A stretch of DNA of 64,000 bases from Aliisedimentitalea scapharcae (GTDB lineage: Bacteria > Pseudomonadota > Alphaproteobacteria > Rhodobacterales > Rhodobacteraceae), in contig NZ_CP123584.1 of the NCBI RefSeq assembly GCF_045277565.1, positions 2,232,001 to 2,296,000 on the forward strand. The letters are read 5' to 3'. The position numbers were made by a program, and so were the translations under genes. This document shows positions 42,655 through 51,187 of the stretch, piece after piece. The notes under the pieces were generated by a model. That model did no database searches and had not been told where the DNA came from. It saw only the letters and a program-made list of their open reading frames with translations. Position 1 is the first letter of the stretch; each line of letters opens with the position of its first letter.

Positions 42655-44133
42655 ATGACTGCACATCAGCCCATTCAATTTGTCGAACTTGAGACCGTCA
42701 AAATCGCTGAAACAGAGGGGCGCGTTGCTGTCATTGTAACACCAGAGGGGCAATTGGACCCGTCGGCACGCACCGCAAACCGGCTGACGAAAGGCGCGCT
42801 GGAGCGTCTGGTCGAAAGCGACAGTTTCAAGAAAGTCAAATCCGGTCAGGTGATCTCGCTGGCATGGCCGACGGGCATGGCGGCCGAGTCGCTGGATGTT
42901 CTGGTGCTGGAACGCGGGCTGGGTGTCACCGAGGCGCGCAAGGCCGGGTCGACTCTGGTCAAATCGCTGGGCAAGGCGGCGCTGACGGTGATGATGGGCG
43001 GGCATCCAAAGGCAGCGGATGTGGCGATGGGCATGGCGTTGCGGCTCTATGAATTTGACGCGCACAAGACACCAAAAGACGACGCTCAGGCACCCGGTGC
43101 GATCCGCATGGCCCACAAGGCCAGCGTCGAGACGGCTGAAAAATTCGCGCCGATGCAGGCCGTGGCCGAAGGGGTGCATATGACCCGCGACCTGGTCAGT
43201 GAACCGGCCAACGTGCTGACTACCACAGAATTTGCCAACCGCCTGGCCGAGATGACCGCGCTTGGGTTGGACGTCGAAATTCTGGACGAAGACAAATTGG
43301 CCGAACTGGGGATGCGGACCCTGCTCAGCGTCGGGCAGGGGTCCGATAGCCCATCCAAAGTGGTGGTGATGCAGTGGAACGGGGGCAAGGAGGGGGAAGC
43401 CCCGCTGGCTCTGGTCGGCAAGGGGGTGGTGTTTGACACCGGCGGGATCTCTCTGAAACCTGCGGGCGGCATGGAAGAGATGACCATGGATATGGGCGGG
43501 GCTGGTGTGGTTGCAGGGACCATGCGGGCCTTGGCCGCGCGCAAGGCCAAGGCCAATGTCGTCGGTCTGGTCGGTCTGGTGGAAAACATGCCGTCGGGCA
43601 ATGCCACCCGCCCCGGAGACGTCGTGAAGTCGATGAAGGGGGACACGGTCGAGATTATCAACACGGATGCCGAGGGACGTTTGGTTCTGTGTGACGTGAT
43701 GTGGTATGCGCAGGAACGGTTCAACCCGGTCGGGATGATTGATCTTGCGACGTTGACCGGCGCAATCATCATCGGGCTGGGGCATGACAATGCCGGGGTG
43801 TTTTCGAATGACGACACGTTGTGCAATGCCTTCCTCAAGGCCGCGCGCGAAGAGGACGAGGGTGCCTGGCGGATGCCATTGGGCAAAAGCTATGATGACC
43901 TGCTGAAGTCCGCGATTGCCGATATGAAGAACATCGGGGGCCGTCCGGCCGGATCAATCACCGCTGCGCAATTCCTGCAAAGGTTTGTCAAGGATGGCAT
44001 GCCCTGGATCCATTTGGACATCGCAGGGGTTGCCCTGTTGAAATCCGAATCCGATTTCGCCCCAAAGGGCGCAACCGGTTGGGGGGTGCGCGCGCTGGAT
44101 CGTCTGGTGCGCAACGCCTACGAGACGGAGTAA
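42655..44133 (+). CDS. pepA: Leucyl aminopeptidase (PepA family)
   Basis: Cytosolic M17 zinc/manganese aminopeptidase; in E. coli also a DNA-binding protein. 492 residues. The metal-binding GKGVVFDTGGISLKP (about 256-270) and NTDAEGRLVLCDVMWYA (about 338-354) are intact, with an EEMTMDMGGAGVV stretch between. Divergent from lptF. Followed 8 nt later by holC, a pairing common across proteobacteria. Confidence 0.95.
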   Translation: MTAHQPIQFVELETVKIAETEGRVAVIVTPEGQLDPSARTANRLTKGALERLVESDSFKKVKSGQVISLAWPTGMAAESLDVLVLERGLGVTEARKAGSTLVKSLGKAALTVMMGGHPKAADVAMGMALRLYEFDAHKTPKDDAQAPGAIRMAHKASVETAEKFAPMQAVAEGVHMTRDLVSEPANVLTTTEFANRLAEMTALGLDVEILDEDKLAELGMRTLLSVGQGSDSPSKVVVMQWNGGKEGEAPLALVGKGVVFDTGGISLKPAGGMEEMTMDMGGAGVVAGTMRALAARKAKANVVGLVGLVENMPSGNATRPGDVVKSMKGDTVEIINTDAEGRLVLCDVMWYAQERFNPVGMIDLATLTGAIIIGLGHDNAGVFSNDDTLCNAFLKAAREEDEGAWRMPLGKSYDDLLKSAIADMKNIGGRPAGSITAAQFLQRFVKDGMPWIHLDIAGVALLKSESDFAPKGATGWGVRALDRLVRNAYETE

Positions 44134-44141
44134 CCGGACCC

Positions 44142-44600
44142 TTGGGCGCTGCCTATTTCTATCACCTGACCCGCAAGCCGCTGGACGAAACCCTGCCGTT
44201 GCTGTTGCAGAAAGCGCGGCAGGTCGGATGGCGGATTGCGGTTCGGGGAACAGATCCCGGTTATCTTGACTGGCTTGACGAAAAGCTGTGGCAGGGCCCC
44301 GAAGACAGCTTTCTGCCGCATGGGGTTGCGGGTGGCGCGCATGATGCCCTGCAACCGGTTCTTTTGACCACCGGCAGCGATCTGGCAAACACGCCCCAAT
44401 GTCTGATGAGCGTCAGCGGGGCCGATGTGTCAACCGAGGAAGTCCAGGCAATGGAGCGGGTCTGTATCCTGTTTGACGGCTTTGACCAAGATGCGGTTCA
44501 GCGGGCCCGTGGACAATGGAAAAGCCTGACGGGGGCAGGCTGCGCGGCGCAATATTGGTCCGAAGAAAGCGGGCGCTGGGAAAAGAAGGCTGAAGCCTGA
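44142..44600 (+). CDS. holC: DNA polymerase III subunit chi
   Basis: Clamp-loader accessory subunit that links SSB to the polymerase. 152 residues using a TTG start at 44142 (GAAYFYHLTRKPLDETLPLLLQKA), with GGAG 11 nt upstream; a longer frame reaches back into pepA and is not needed. Motifs KLWQGPEDSFLPHGVAGG and CILFDGFDQDAVQRARGQWK match HolC. Follows pepA by 8 nt. Confidence 0.93.
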   Translation: MGAAYFYHLTRKPLDETLPLLLQKARQVGWRIAVRGTDPGYLDWLDEKLWQGPEDSFLPHGVAGGAHDALQPVLLTTGSDLANTPQCLMSVSGADVSTEEVQAMERVCILFDGFDQDAVQRARGQWKSLTGAGCAAQYWSEESGRWEKKAEA

Positions 44601-44733
44601 TCTGCACCCGGATGTCTGTTTCAGGTTTCCTGAAGAGCCGGGCGTCGGGGATAACTTTTTCCATTGTCATATTGCCTTCGCAAACCGGATCGGGCAGGGA
44701 GACAGCAACTCCTAACAAAATGGTGCCTCTTCC

Positions 44734-45426
44734 ATGAAAATGCGTGACACGTTCATCAAACCCATGCACCCGGAAGGGCGCAAATTCGTCGCCATCTTTG
44801 CGGGGATCACTTTGGTCCTGTTTCTGCTGTCGACCTTTCTGGGGTGGGTCGGTGTCGGGTTGACGGTCTGGTGCTATTACTTCTTTCGCGACCCCAAACG
44901 GGCAACGCCAACCCGCGAGGGGCTGATCGTCAGCCCCGCGGACGGAATTGTATCGCTGATCGAAAAAGCCGTGCCCCCGGCTGAATTGGGCATGTCCGAT
45001 CAGGCCCTGACCCGGGTCAGCGTATTCATGAGCGTCTTCAACTGTCATGTGAACCGTGCCCCAATCGCCGGACGCATTGCCGCGATTGCCTATCGGCCGG
45101 GGAAATTCTTCAATGCATCTCTGGACAAGGCAAGTTCGGACAACGAGCGCAATTCTCTGTGTATCGAAATGGCCGATGGCCGCCAGATTGCCGTGGTACA
45201 GATTGCCGGGCTTGTGGCGCGTCGGATCGTTTGTTTTTCGTCAGTCGATGATCACAAGAAAACCGGCGAGCGGTTCGGCCTGATCCGTTTTGGATCGCGT
45301 CTGGATGTCTATCTTCCCGATGGCGTGCAACCCATGGTGAATCTGGGTCAGACCATGATTGCCGGCGAAACGGTGCTGGCGGATTTGACCTCCCAAGAGC
45401 CGGCCCGGCTGGTGCGGGAAGACTGA
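44734..45426 (+). CDS. psd: Phosphatidylserine decarboxylase
   Basis: Pyruvoyl enzyme that makes phosphatidylethanolamine. 230 residues (short, PSD-A type). The chain cleaves at the Gly-Ser of RFGSRLDVYLP (about 188-198), where the Ser becomes the pyruvoyl group. SPADGIV (about 68) and VFNCHVNRAPIAG are further family motifs. One N-terminal membrane segment (FVAIFAGITLVLFLLSTFLG). Together with pssA 3 nt downstream it forms the serine-phospholipid branch of membrane synthesis. Confidence 0.95.
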   Translation: MKMRDTFIKPMHPEGRKFVAIFAGITLVLFLLSTFLGWVGVGLTVWCYYFFRDPKRATPTREGLIVSPADGIVSLIEKAVPPAELGMSDQALTRVSVFMSVFNCHVNRAPIAGRIAAIAYRPGKFFNASLDKASSDNERNSLCIEMADGRQIAVVQIAGLVARRIVCFSSVDDHKKTGERFGLIRFGSRLDVYLPDGVQPMVNLGQTMIAGETVLADLTSQEPARLVRED

Positions 45427-45429
45427 TCC

Positions 45430-46182
45430 GTGACCGCACCGCTCCCCCCCCGCAAGAAAAAGGCCGTTCAGGTTTTTCAGCTGTTGCCCAACATGCTGAC
45501 CATTGCGGCGATCTGTGCGGGTTTGACCGCGATCCGCTTTGGCTATGATGGCAACTATGAAATGTCCGTGCGGCTCATTTTGTTGGCCTGTATTCTTGAC
45601 GGGCTGGACGGGCGGTTGGCGCGGATGATGAACAGCGCATCAGAGATCGGTGCCGAACTGGATTCGCTGGCGGATTTTCTGAACTTTGGCGTCGCTCCGG
45701 CATTGATCCTGCACAGTTGGGCCTTGCAGGATTATCGAGGCGGCTGGATCGCGGTTCTTAGCTATGCGATCTGCTGTGTTCTGCGTCTGGCCCGGTTCAA
45801 CGTCAGCAGCCGGATGGAAATGGACAAGCCGGCATCGGATTATTTTGTCGGTGTTCCGTCCCCCGCGGGCGCAATACTGGTGCTGTTGCCGATGGTCGTG
45901 TCCTTTGCGTTGCCGGACGTCTCGCCCCTGCATCCGATCGCTGTCGGGCTTTATATCTGCCTGATCGGTCTGCTGATGATCAGCCGCATCCCGACTTATT
46001 CGTTCAAGAATTTTTCGATCGACCACGAAAACGCCAAGTATTTTTTGCTGGGAGGCGTGTTGTTGGTGGCGGCTTTGCTGACCTATTTGTGGACGGTTCT
46101 GTCGGTTCTGACCTTTTGCTATATCGGCCTGTTGTTCTGGGGATTGGTGGCGTCTCGGCGCTCCAAAAAACCGTCACCCTAG
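45430..46182 (+). CDS. pssA: CDP-diacylglycerol-serine O-phosphatidyltransferase
   Basis: Makes phosphatidylserine from CDP-DAG and serine. 250 residues, seven to eight membrane spans. The CDP-alcohol phosphotransferase motif D-G-x2-A-R-x8-G-x3-D-x3-D is seen as LDGLDGRLARMMNSASEIGAELDSLADF (about 56-83). GTG 45430 start lies 3 nt after the psd stop. Stops back-to-back with the convergent protease gene. Confidence 0.95.
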   Translation: MTAPLPPRKKKAVQVFQLLPNMLTIAAICAGLTAIRFGYDGNYEMSVRLILLACILDGLDGRLARMMNSASEIGAELDSLADFLNFGVAPALILHSWALQDYRGGWIAVLSYAICCVLRLARFNVSSRMEMDKPASDYFVGVPSPAGAILVLLPMVVSFALPDVSPLHPIAVGLYICLIGLLMISRIPTYSFKNFSIDHENAKYFLLGGVLLVAALLTYLWTVLSVLTFCYIGLLFWGLVASRRSKKPSP

Positions 46183-46764
46183 TCAGCGGGTCAAAACCAA
46201 AGACCCGTCGCGTATTTCAATGCTGGACCAGCGTTGCAGATAGGACATGCCCAATAACGATTGGTCCAGTTCCCCGCCATTGACCCAGGCCGACACCCGG
46301 TCATCCTTGTAGGGGCCCAATTCCACGCTCGACAGGCGAACGGGGGCAGTGGCCACTGTTCCGTTTGCGGTATAGGCGACGCTGGAAAAAATCATGTCAT
46401 CCGCATTCAGCCCGACCTTGTTGGCGTCCGCCTTGTTCAACACCATCTGCGACGCGCCGGTATCGACCAGAAATTGCACCGGTTGGTTGTTGATCATCAA
46501 CGTCAGGTAATAATGTCCATCCCGGGCGCGGGGCACAATGATCAGGTTGTTGTCAGTATGCACCGATTGCTGCGGTGTGATCGTTGCGCGAATGTCGTCC
46601 CAAACGCCGACGGCTGCGATCACGGCGACAAAGATCAACACCCAGGCCAACGCCTGCTGTGCGACTTTGCCCAGAGACAGCCGGTGTCGAGTGATATACC
46701 AGATCAGCACCGCGCCGCCCAGAATTGCCAGATAGGCCATTTCTGCAAATTGGTCGCCATTCAT
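46183..46764 (-). CDS. Retropepsin-like aspartic protease (TIGR02281 type), membrane-anchored
   Basis: 193 residues with two N-terminal membrane segments (AYLAILGGAVLIWYITR and ALAWVLIFVAVIAAVGVW). The catalytic FLVDTGASQMVL (about 104-115) is the clan AA DTG motif, and a C-terminal LLGMSYLQRWSSIEI (about 170-184) completes the fold; one motif per chain means it should act as a dimer. Function in the periplasm not known. MarC-type gene lies 80 nt away on the same strand. Confidence 0.88.
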   Translation of the reverse strand: MNGDQFAEMAYLAILGGAVLIWYITRHRLSLGKVAQQALAWVLIFVAVIAAVGVWDDIRATITPQQSVHTDNNLIIVPRARDGHYYLTLMINNQPVQFLVDTGASQMVLNKADANKVGLNADDMIFSSVAYTANGTVATAPVRLSSVELGPYKDDRVSAWVNGGELDQSLLGMSYLQRWSSIEIRDGSLVLTR

Positions 46765-46844
46765 GCTGATATCCTGTGTGTCATTAGAAACATATTGGGG
46801 CTGTTAGCCGGAATGCCAATTCCCGAGCGCAATAATAATTACGT

Positions 46845-47459
46845 TTACCCGGCAAAGCCAAAGTCCCGCAGCCCATCCAGAATAAACTGAACCGACAGGG
46901 CCGCCAGCAGCATTCCCAACAGGCGGGTGACCACATTGATCCCGGTTTTACCCAGGGCACGTTCGAACAGACCCGCAGCCATGAACATGGCCAGCACGAT
47001 GCCCAGAACCGACGCCATCACAGCCAGCACCAGCGCAAAGCCTTCGTATCCCGGGGTCTGCCCGGACAACAGGATGACCGTGGCGATCGATCCGGGACCG
47101 GCAATCAACGGAATGGCCATGGGGAACACCGAAGGATCATCGACTGTATCTTCGCCCTGATCTTCGCGCCGTTTGCTGCGCCGTTCAAACAGCATGTCCA
47201 ATGCGGTCAGAAACAACAGGGCCCCACCGGCAACGCGAAAGGCAGGCATGGAAATTCCGATAAAGTTCAAGACCGCTTCGCCCAATGCCGCGAACAGGGT
47301 CAACAGCACCGCCGCCGTCAGACAGGATCGCAGGGCAACAGACCGACGCCGGGCCGGAGACATGCCCTGGGTCAGCGCGGCAAAGACAGGCATCAACCCG
47401 ATGGGATCCACGATAACGAACAAGGTGACAAAGGAGGTCACAAAGAAAGATGTATCCAT
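46845..47459 (-). CDS. MarC-family integral membrane protein
   Basis: 204 residues with six hydrophobic segments, of the MarC family. The NAT-type motif VDPIGLMPVFAALTQGMSP (about 18-36) and FPMAIPLIAGPGSIATVILL (about 110-129) are characteristic. Despite the historical name it is not tied to antibiotic resistance. Start MDTSFFVTSFVTLFVIVDP is chosen; frame upstream overlaps the yheS terminus only by artefact. It lies 41 nt downstream of yheS. Confidence 0.9.
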   Translation of the reverse strand: MDTSFFVTSFVTLFVIVDPIGLMPVFAALTQGMSPARRRSVALRSCLTAAVLLTLFAALGEAVLNFIGISMPAFRVAGGALLFLTALDMLFERRSKRREDQGEDTVDDPSVFPMAIPLIAGPGSIATVILLSGQTPGYEGFALVLAVMASVLGIVLAMFMAAGLFERALGKTGINVVTRLLGMLLAALSVQFILDGLRDFGFAG

Positions 47460-47500
47460 GCCTGCGTCTCTCTGTCGGTTTTGCGCGTGCCTGTTTGATG

Positions 47501-49354
47501 TCAGGCCTCGGCTTTTTCCAGTTTTTCCAGGGCGTCCATCCAAATGGATTCGGCCCGATCCAGTGCCGCCAGCACTTCGGTATGTTTGCCCTGCCAAACG
47601 GCAAGGTCTGATTGTTTGTGTGCCTCATAAAGCGACGGATCGGCCAGCTTTTCGTCCAGCTTTTTACGCATGCCGGTCAGCTTTTCCAATCGCGCTTCGG
47701 CTGTGCGAACATCCGCGCGCAGCGTCAGGATCGTATCACGCGGGGCGCGTTTGGGTTTTGCGGCTTTCTGGGACTGCTGCTTGGATGCGGGTTTGTCCTT
47801 TTTCAACAACAGGGACCGGTAAGCCTCGAGATCCTGGTCAAAGGGTTCCACCGTGCCGCCTGAAACCAGCCACAGCCGGTCGGCCACCAGGCTGAGCAAG
47901 TGCATATCGTGGCTGACCAGGATTACGGCACCGGAATAGGTGGTCAGCGCTTCGACCAATGCTTCGCGGCTTTCGATGTCCAGGTGGTTGGTCGGTTCAT
48001 CAAGGATCAGCATATGCGGCGCATCAATTGTGGCAATCAACAACGACAGACGCGCCTTTTGCCCGCCCGACAGACGCCCAACCTTGATTTCGGCCTGATC
48101 CGGTCCCAGGCCAAAGCCCGCCAAACGAGACCGCCAACGGGCAGGTGTCTCGCGTGGGCGCAAGCCGCGCAGGTGATCCAATGGGGTTTCGTCCACGTAC
48201 AATTCATCGACCTGATGTTGGGCAAAATATCCTATGCGCAACTTGTTCGAACGCACCATCTTGCCCGCCATCAACGGCAAACGTTCGGCCAACAATTTGG
48301 ACAGGGTGGATTTGCCCTGACCATTCTTGCCCAACAAGGCGATCCGGTCGTCCTGATCAATGCGCAGGTTCAGATGTTTCAGGACTTCGACTTCACCATA
48401 CCCGGTGCGCCCGCCTTCGATATTGATGATCGGGGGCGACAGCTCTTCGGGTTCGGGAAAGGTGAAAGCGCGCAGGGCGGCCTCTTGCGGGGTCGACACC
48501 AGTTGGATCCGCTCGATCATCTTGAGCCGGGATTGCGCCTGTACGGCTTTGGAGGCCTTGTAGCGGAACCGATCTACAAAGCTCTGCAAATGTGCAATGC
48601 GCGCCTTGGATCTGGTGTTCTCGGATTCGGCCTGAGCAAGCCGTTCAGCCCGGCGTTCGGCAAATTTGTCGTAAGGGACCGCATAATAGGTCAGCTTGCG
48701 GTCTTCGAGATGCAGGATGGATCCCACAGCCCGGTTCAGCAATCCGCGGTCGTGCGACACGATCAGAACGGTATGCGGGTATTTCGCCAGATAACTTTCT
48801 AGCCACAGCGCCCCTTCGAGGTCGAGATAGTTGGTCGGTTCGTCCAGCAGCAACAGATCAGGCTGGGCAAACAGAACCGCCGCCAGCGCGACCCGCATTC
48901 GCCAGCCGCCCGAAAAATCGGAACAGGGGCGGCTTTGGTCAGGATCATCGAACCCGAGCCCCTTGAGGATCGAAGATGCGCGGGCCGGGGCCGACCAGGC
49001 GTCGATGTCGATCAACCGGGTTTGAATTTCGGCAATCCGCCCCGGATCGGTCGCTGTATCGGATTCGGTCAACAAGGCGCTGCGTTCGGTGTCGGCGGCC
49101 AGAACCGTGTCGATCAGGGAAACATCGCTCGAAGGCACTTCCTGCGACACGCCACCGATGCGGGCCTTGGTTGGCATGCTGATCGTGCCGGATTCCAATG
49201 ACAGTTCGTTTCGGATAATGCGGAACAGCGTGGTTTTGCCGGTGCCATTGCGTCCGACCAGGCCAACTTTGTGACCGGTAGGGATGGTAGCCGAGGCTTC
49301 CTCGAACAGCGGGCGGCCCTCGACGGCGTAGGTGATATTTTGGATCCGTAACAT
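47501..49354 (-). CDS. yheS: ABC-F ATPase of the YheS subfamily
   Basis: 617 residues: Walker A GRNGTGKTT (about 34) and GKNGQGKST, signatures SGGWRMR and SGGQKARLS, linker with LQSFVDRFRYKASKAVQAQSRLKMIERI (about 255-280), and a C-terminal coiled coil (about 530-617). The FSGGWRMRVALA and IGYFAQHQVDEL elements match YheS rather than Uup or EttA. ABC-F proteins of this group act on stalled or problematic ribosomes. ATG 49354 is the conserved start (MLRIQNITY). Confidence 0.9.
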   Translation of the reverse strand: MLRIQNITYAVEGRPLFEEASATIPTGHKVGLVGRNGTGKTTLFRIIRNELSLESGTISMPTKARIGGVSQEVPSSDVSLIDTVLAADTERSALLTESDTATDPGRIAEIQTRLIDIDAWSAPARASSILKGLGFDDPDQSRPCSDFSGGWRMRVALAAVLFAQPDLLLLDEPTNYLDLEGALWLESYLAKYPHTVLIVSHDRGLLNRAVGSILHLEDRKLTYYAVPYDKFAERRAERLAQAESENTRSKARIAHLQSFVDRFRYKASKAVQAQSRLKMIERIQLVSTPQEAALRAFTFPEPEELSPPIINIEGGRTGYGEVEVLKHLNLRIDQDDRIALLGKNGQGKSTLSKLLAERLPLMAGKMVRSNKLRIGYFAQHQVDELYVDETPLDHLRGLRPRETPARWRSRLAGFGLGPDQAEIKVGRLSGGQKARLSLLIATIDAPHMLILDEPTNHLDIESREALVEALTTYSGAVILVSHDMHLLSLVADRLWLVSGGTVEPFDQDLEAYRSLLLKKDKPASKQQSQKAAKPKRAPRDTILTLRADVRTAEARLEKLTGMRKKLDEKLADPSLYEAHKQSDLAVWQGKHTEVLAALDRAESIWMDALEKLEKAEA

Positions 49355-49465
49355 AGGTCTTGCACTGAGCCAGAGGATGGCGGTTGTCAATGGGCAAGCA
49401 GAAGACAAAAGTATGATTGCAACGGGTCTTGCTGGCTGGTTCGTGGCTGGCGGACCCTGCTGACT

Positions 49466-49738
49466 TTACCTTAACTGCGTGGCCAGGGGGCCAAAGGGAT
49501 AGGTTGCAAATCCGATCATCGGGTTCTCGCCTTCTTGGTCAAAGGCAAAGACGTGGATCTCATCGTGATTGAGCGTTGCACGGCAAAAGGACTGCCCCTG
49601 TGGCAATTCCTTGGGGCACTGGTCCAGATCGACATGTGGCACAGCCGTTTCAAAAACGTCATAGGTCAATGGCAGCGGACCCTGGGCCAGGGCAGGGGAG
49701 GCAAGCAGGGCCAATAGCACTACGGGTTTGACGAACAT
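49466..49738 (-). CDS. Short secreted conserved-type hypothetical protein
   Basis: 90 residues: signal peptide (MFVKPVVLLALLASPALA, cut before QGPLP) and a small domain of about 70 residues with two Cys (LDQCPKEL and SFCRATL) that could form one disulphide, plus EIHVFAFDQEGENPMIGFATYPFGPL. Family not recognised. Divergent from ndk with 209 nt between the two starts. Confidence 0.7.
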   Translation of the reverse strand: MFVKPVVLLALLASPALAQGPLPLTYDVFETAVPHVDLDQCPKELPQGQSFCRATLNHDEIHVFAFDQEGENPMIGFATYPFGPLATQLR

Positions 49739-49947
49739 GGTAAGTTCCTTCTTGTTCCAATTTCTAAGGTCCCGTTCGCGCGCGTCAAATCTGACGGAAA
49801 CAGTCGGGTTTGAAAAGCCCCAAATGACCGGACTATGCCAAAGCTGCGCAAACCCTCTTTATCCCGAACAGGAGCCATGTTATCGGGGCCTCAATTCAAC
49901 ATCGGCCGGGCGTTTGCCCGGTGTTACACTCAAGCAGGAGCTCTCTC

Positions 49948-50370
49948 ATGGCGCTGGAACGTACTTTTTCGATCATCAAACCCGATGCAACCCGCCGCAA
50001 TCTGACCGGCAAGATCAATGCCAAATTCGAAGATGCTGGTCTGCGCATCGTCGCACAAAAGCGCATCCATATGACCAAAGCCCAGGCTGGCAAGTTTTAT
50101 GACGTGCACGCCGAGCGTCCGTTCTATGACGAACTGTGCGAATTCATGTCGTCCGAACCGGTTATCGTTCAGGTTCTGGAAGGCGAAAATGCGATCGCCA
50201 AGAACCGTGAAGTCATGGGCGCAACCAACCCAGCCGACGCCGCTGCAGGCACCATCCGTGCGGAATTTGCGGAATCGGTTGGCGAAAACTCTGTTCATGG
50301 CTCCGACGCGCCGGAAACCGCCGCAATCGAAATCGCGTATTTCTTCTCCGGTATTGAACTGGTTGGGTAA
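49948..50370 (+). CDS. ndk: Nucleoside diphosphate kinase
   Basis: Transfers gamma-phosphate between NTPs and NDPs. 140 residues. Active-site His in NSVHGSD (about 114-120), GMLERT-like start MALERTFSIIKPDATRRN and RPFYDELCEFMSSEPV are typical. ATG 49948 has AGGAG 6-8 nt upstream (CAAGCAGGAG). Nearby ABC-F and secreted genes are unrelated. An unusual run of AT-rich hairpins follows its stop. Confidence 0.97.
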   Translation: MALERTFSIIKPDATRRNLTGKINAKFEDAGLRIVAQKRIHMTKAQAGKFYDVHAERPFYDELCEFMSSEPVIVQVLEGENAIAKNREVMGATNPADAAAGTIRAEFAESVGENSVHGSDAPETAAIEIAYFFSGIELVG

Positions 50371-50372
50371 TC

Positions 50373-50418
50373 AAAACTTTTTTAAAAGTTTTGGCAAATT
50401 TCTTTGTAAGAAATTTGC
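50373..50418. repeat. Two adjacent AT-rich perfect hairpins after ndk
   Basis: Hairpin A: AAAACTTTT (50373-50381), TT, AAAAGTTTT (50384-50392). Hairpin B: GCAAATTTCTT (50394-50404), TGT, AAGAAATTTGC (50408-50418). Together with a third of the same style at 50513-50534 they form a cluster around the ndk terminator. They may act as transcript-stability elements, protein-binding sites or palindromic repeats. Confidence 0.6.
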
Positions 50419-50427
50419 ACCGATCCA

Positions 50428-50457
50428 AAGCCGTCAGCCTGTGCTGGCGGCTTTTCT
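50428..50457 (+). terminator. Rho-independent terminator of ndk
   Basis: AAGCCGTCAGC pairs with GCTGGCGGCTT (11 bp, one G-U) around CTGT, followed by TTTTCTATTT. It is 57 nt after the ndk stop, beyond the two AT-rich hairpins. Confidence 0.82.
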
Positions 50458-50512
50458 ATTTGGGTATGTGGAAGAGTAGGGCCGCGTACAGACGGGCAGA
50501 GATGATGCCGGG

Positions 50513-50534
50513 AAAATTCTTGTCTAAGAATTTT
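50513..50534. repeat. Third AT-rich perfect hairpin
   Basis: AAAATTCTT (50513-50521), GTCT, AAGAATTTT (50526-50534). It overlaps the stop codon of the TfoX-type gene on the minus strand and shares the AAATT..CTT / AAG..AATTT design of hairpin B. Confidence 0.6.
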
Positions 50535-50865
50535 GACGCCGTCGGTCGATGACACCGATTTCGTCCAGCACCTGCTCGAACGCGCCCAAGCCTTTGCCTT
50601 TGGCGTGTTCCTTGAGCGCATCAAAGCGCTGTCTGAGATCCGCCTTCTCTTGTCCTTTGCAATCATTCCAAGGGCGTCCCTGCAGGCCCATGACCAGCAC
50701 ATAATACCCGATAAAGTGCGGTCGCGTGCCGCTGTCCAATAGCATGCCATAGGCCCGGTCCGCTCCCAGATCCCGCAATTGTTCGGCACTGGAAATACCA
50801 GCGCGAGCACAGCTTTGTTCAAAGGCAGGGCCCAGATTTCTGATCGAAGAAACAGGTGTCATCAT
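50524..50865 (-). CDS. TfoX C-terminal domain protein
   Basis: 113 residues consisting only of the TfoX_C-type helical domain: SSIRNLGPAFEQSCARAGISSAEQLRDLGADRAYGMLL (about 5-43) and the later TRPHFIGYYVLVMGLQGRPWND. The family relates to competence regulators (Sxy/TfoX), but the N-terminal half is missing, so this is one of the stand-alone C-terminal forms whose role is unknown. The start MMTPVSSIRN is conventional. Convergent with ndk; an AT-rich hairpin covers its stop. Confidence 0.8.
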   Translation of the reverse strand: MMTPVSSIRNLGPAFEQSCARAGISSAEQLRDLGADRAYGMLLDSGTRPHFIGYYVLVMGLQGRPWNDCKGQEKADLRQRFDALKEHAKGKGLGAFEQVLDEIGVIDRRRQNS

Positions 50866-51187
50866 CGGGAAAGTTTAGCCAAGTTGCTGGCAAAGGTCAG
50901 TAGCGGAATGTGATGAATTTCATCCCATTCGGCGTGTCACCAGAAGGGTATCGGCCCGAATATGGGCGGCCATTGTCGGCGTTTGTGCTGAACGAGAAGG
51001 ATCGGGGGGCCCAATCTGCCAGATCATGACAATGTCGCAATTTTGATGTTACAAAGCGGGAAAGAAATTTCGGAAATTGTAATGCATAATGCAGTTGGGG
51101 AATTGACAAGCCGCGTCGAGATTTGTCCTCTCTCCCCGGTTAGGATCCCCAGCCGGGTGGTCACATCGTCGTTGGGAAGGAAGTGTT
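50866..51187. other. Intergenic region between TfoX_C gene and P450
   Basis: 322 nt without a convincing gene. Near the P450 start it has a small perfect palindrome AATTTC-G-GAAATT (51066-51078) and TTGACA at 51103-51108 that could be a -35, though no good -10 follows at 16-18 nt. The P450 promoter and the TfoX_C promoter must both lie here. Confidence 0.4.
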
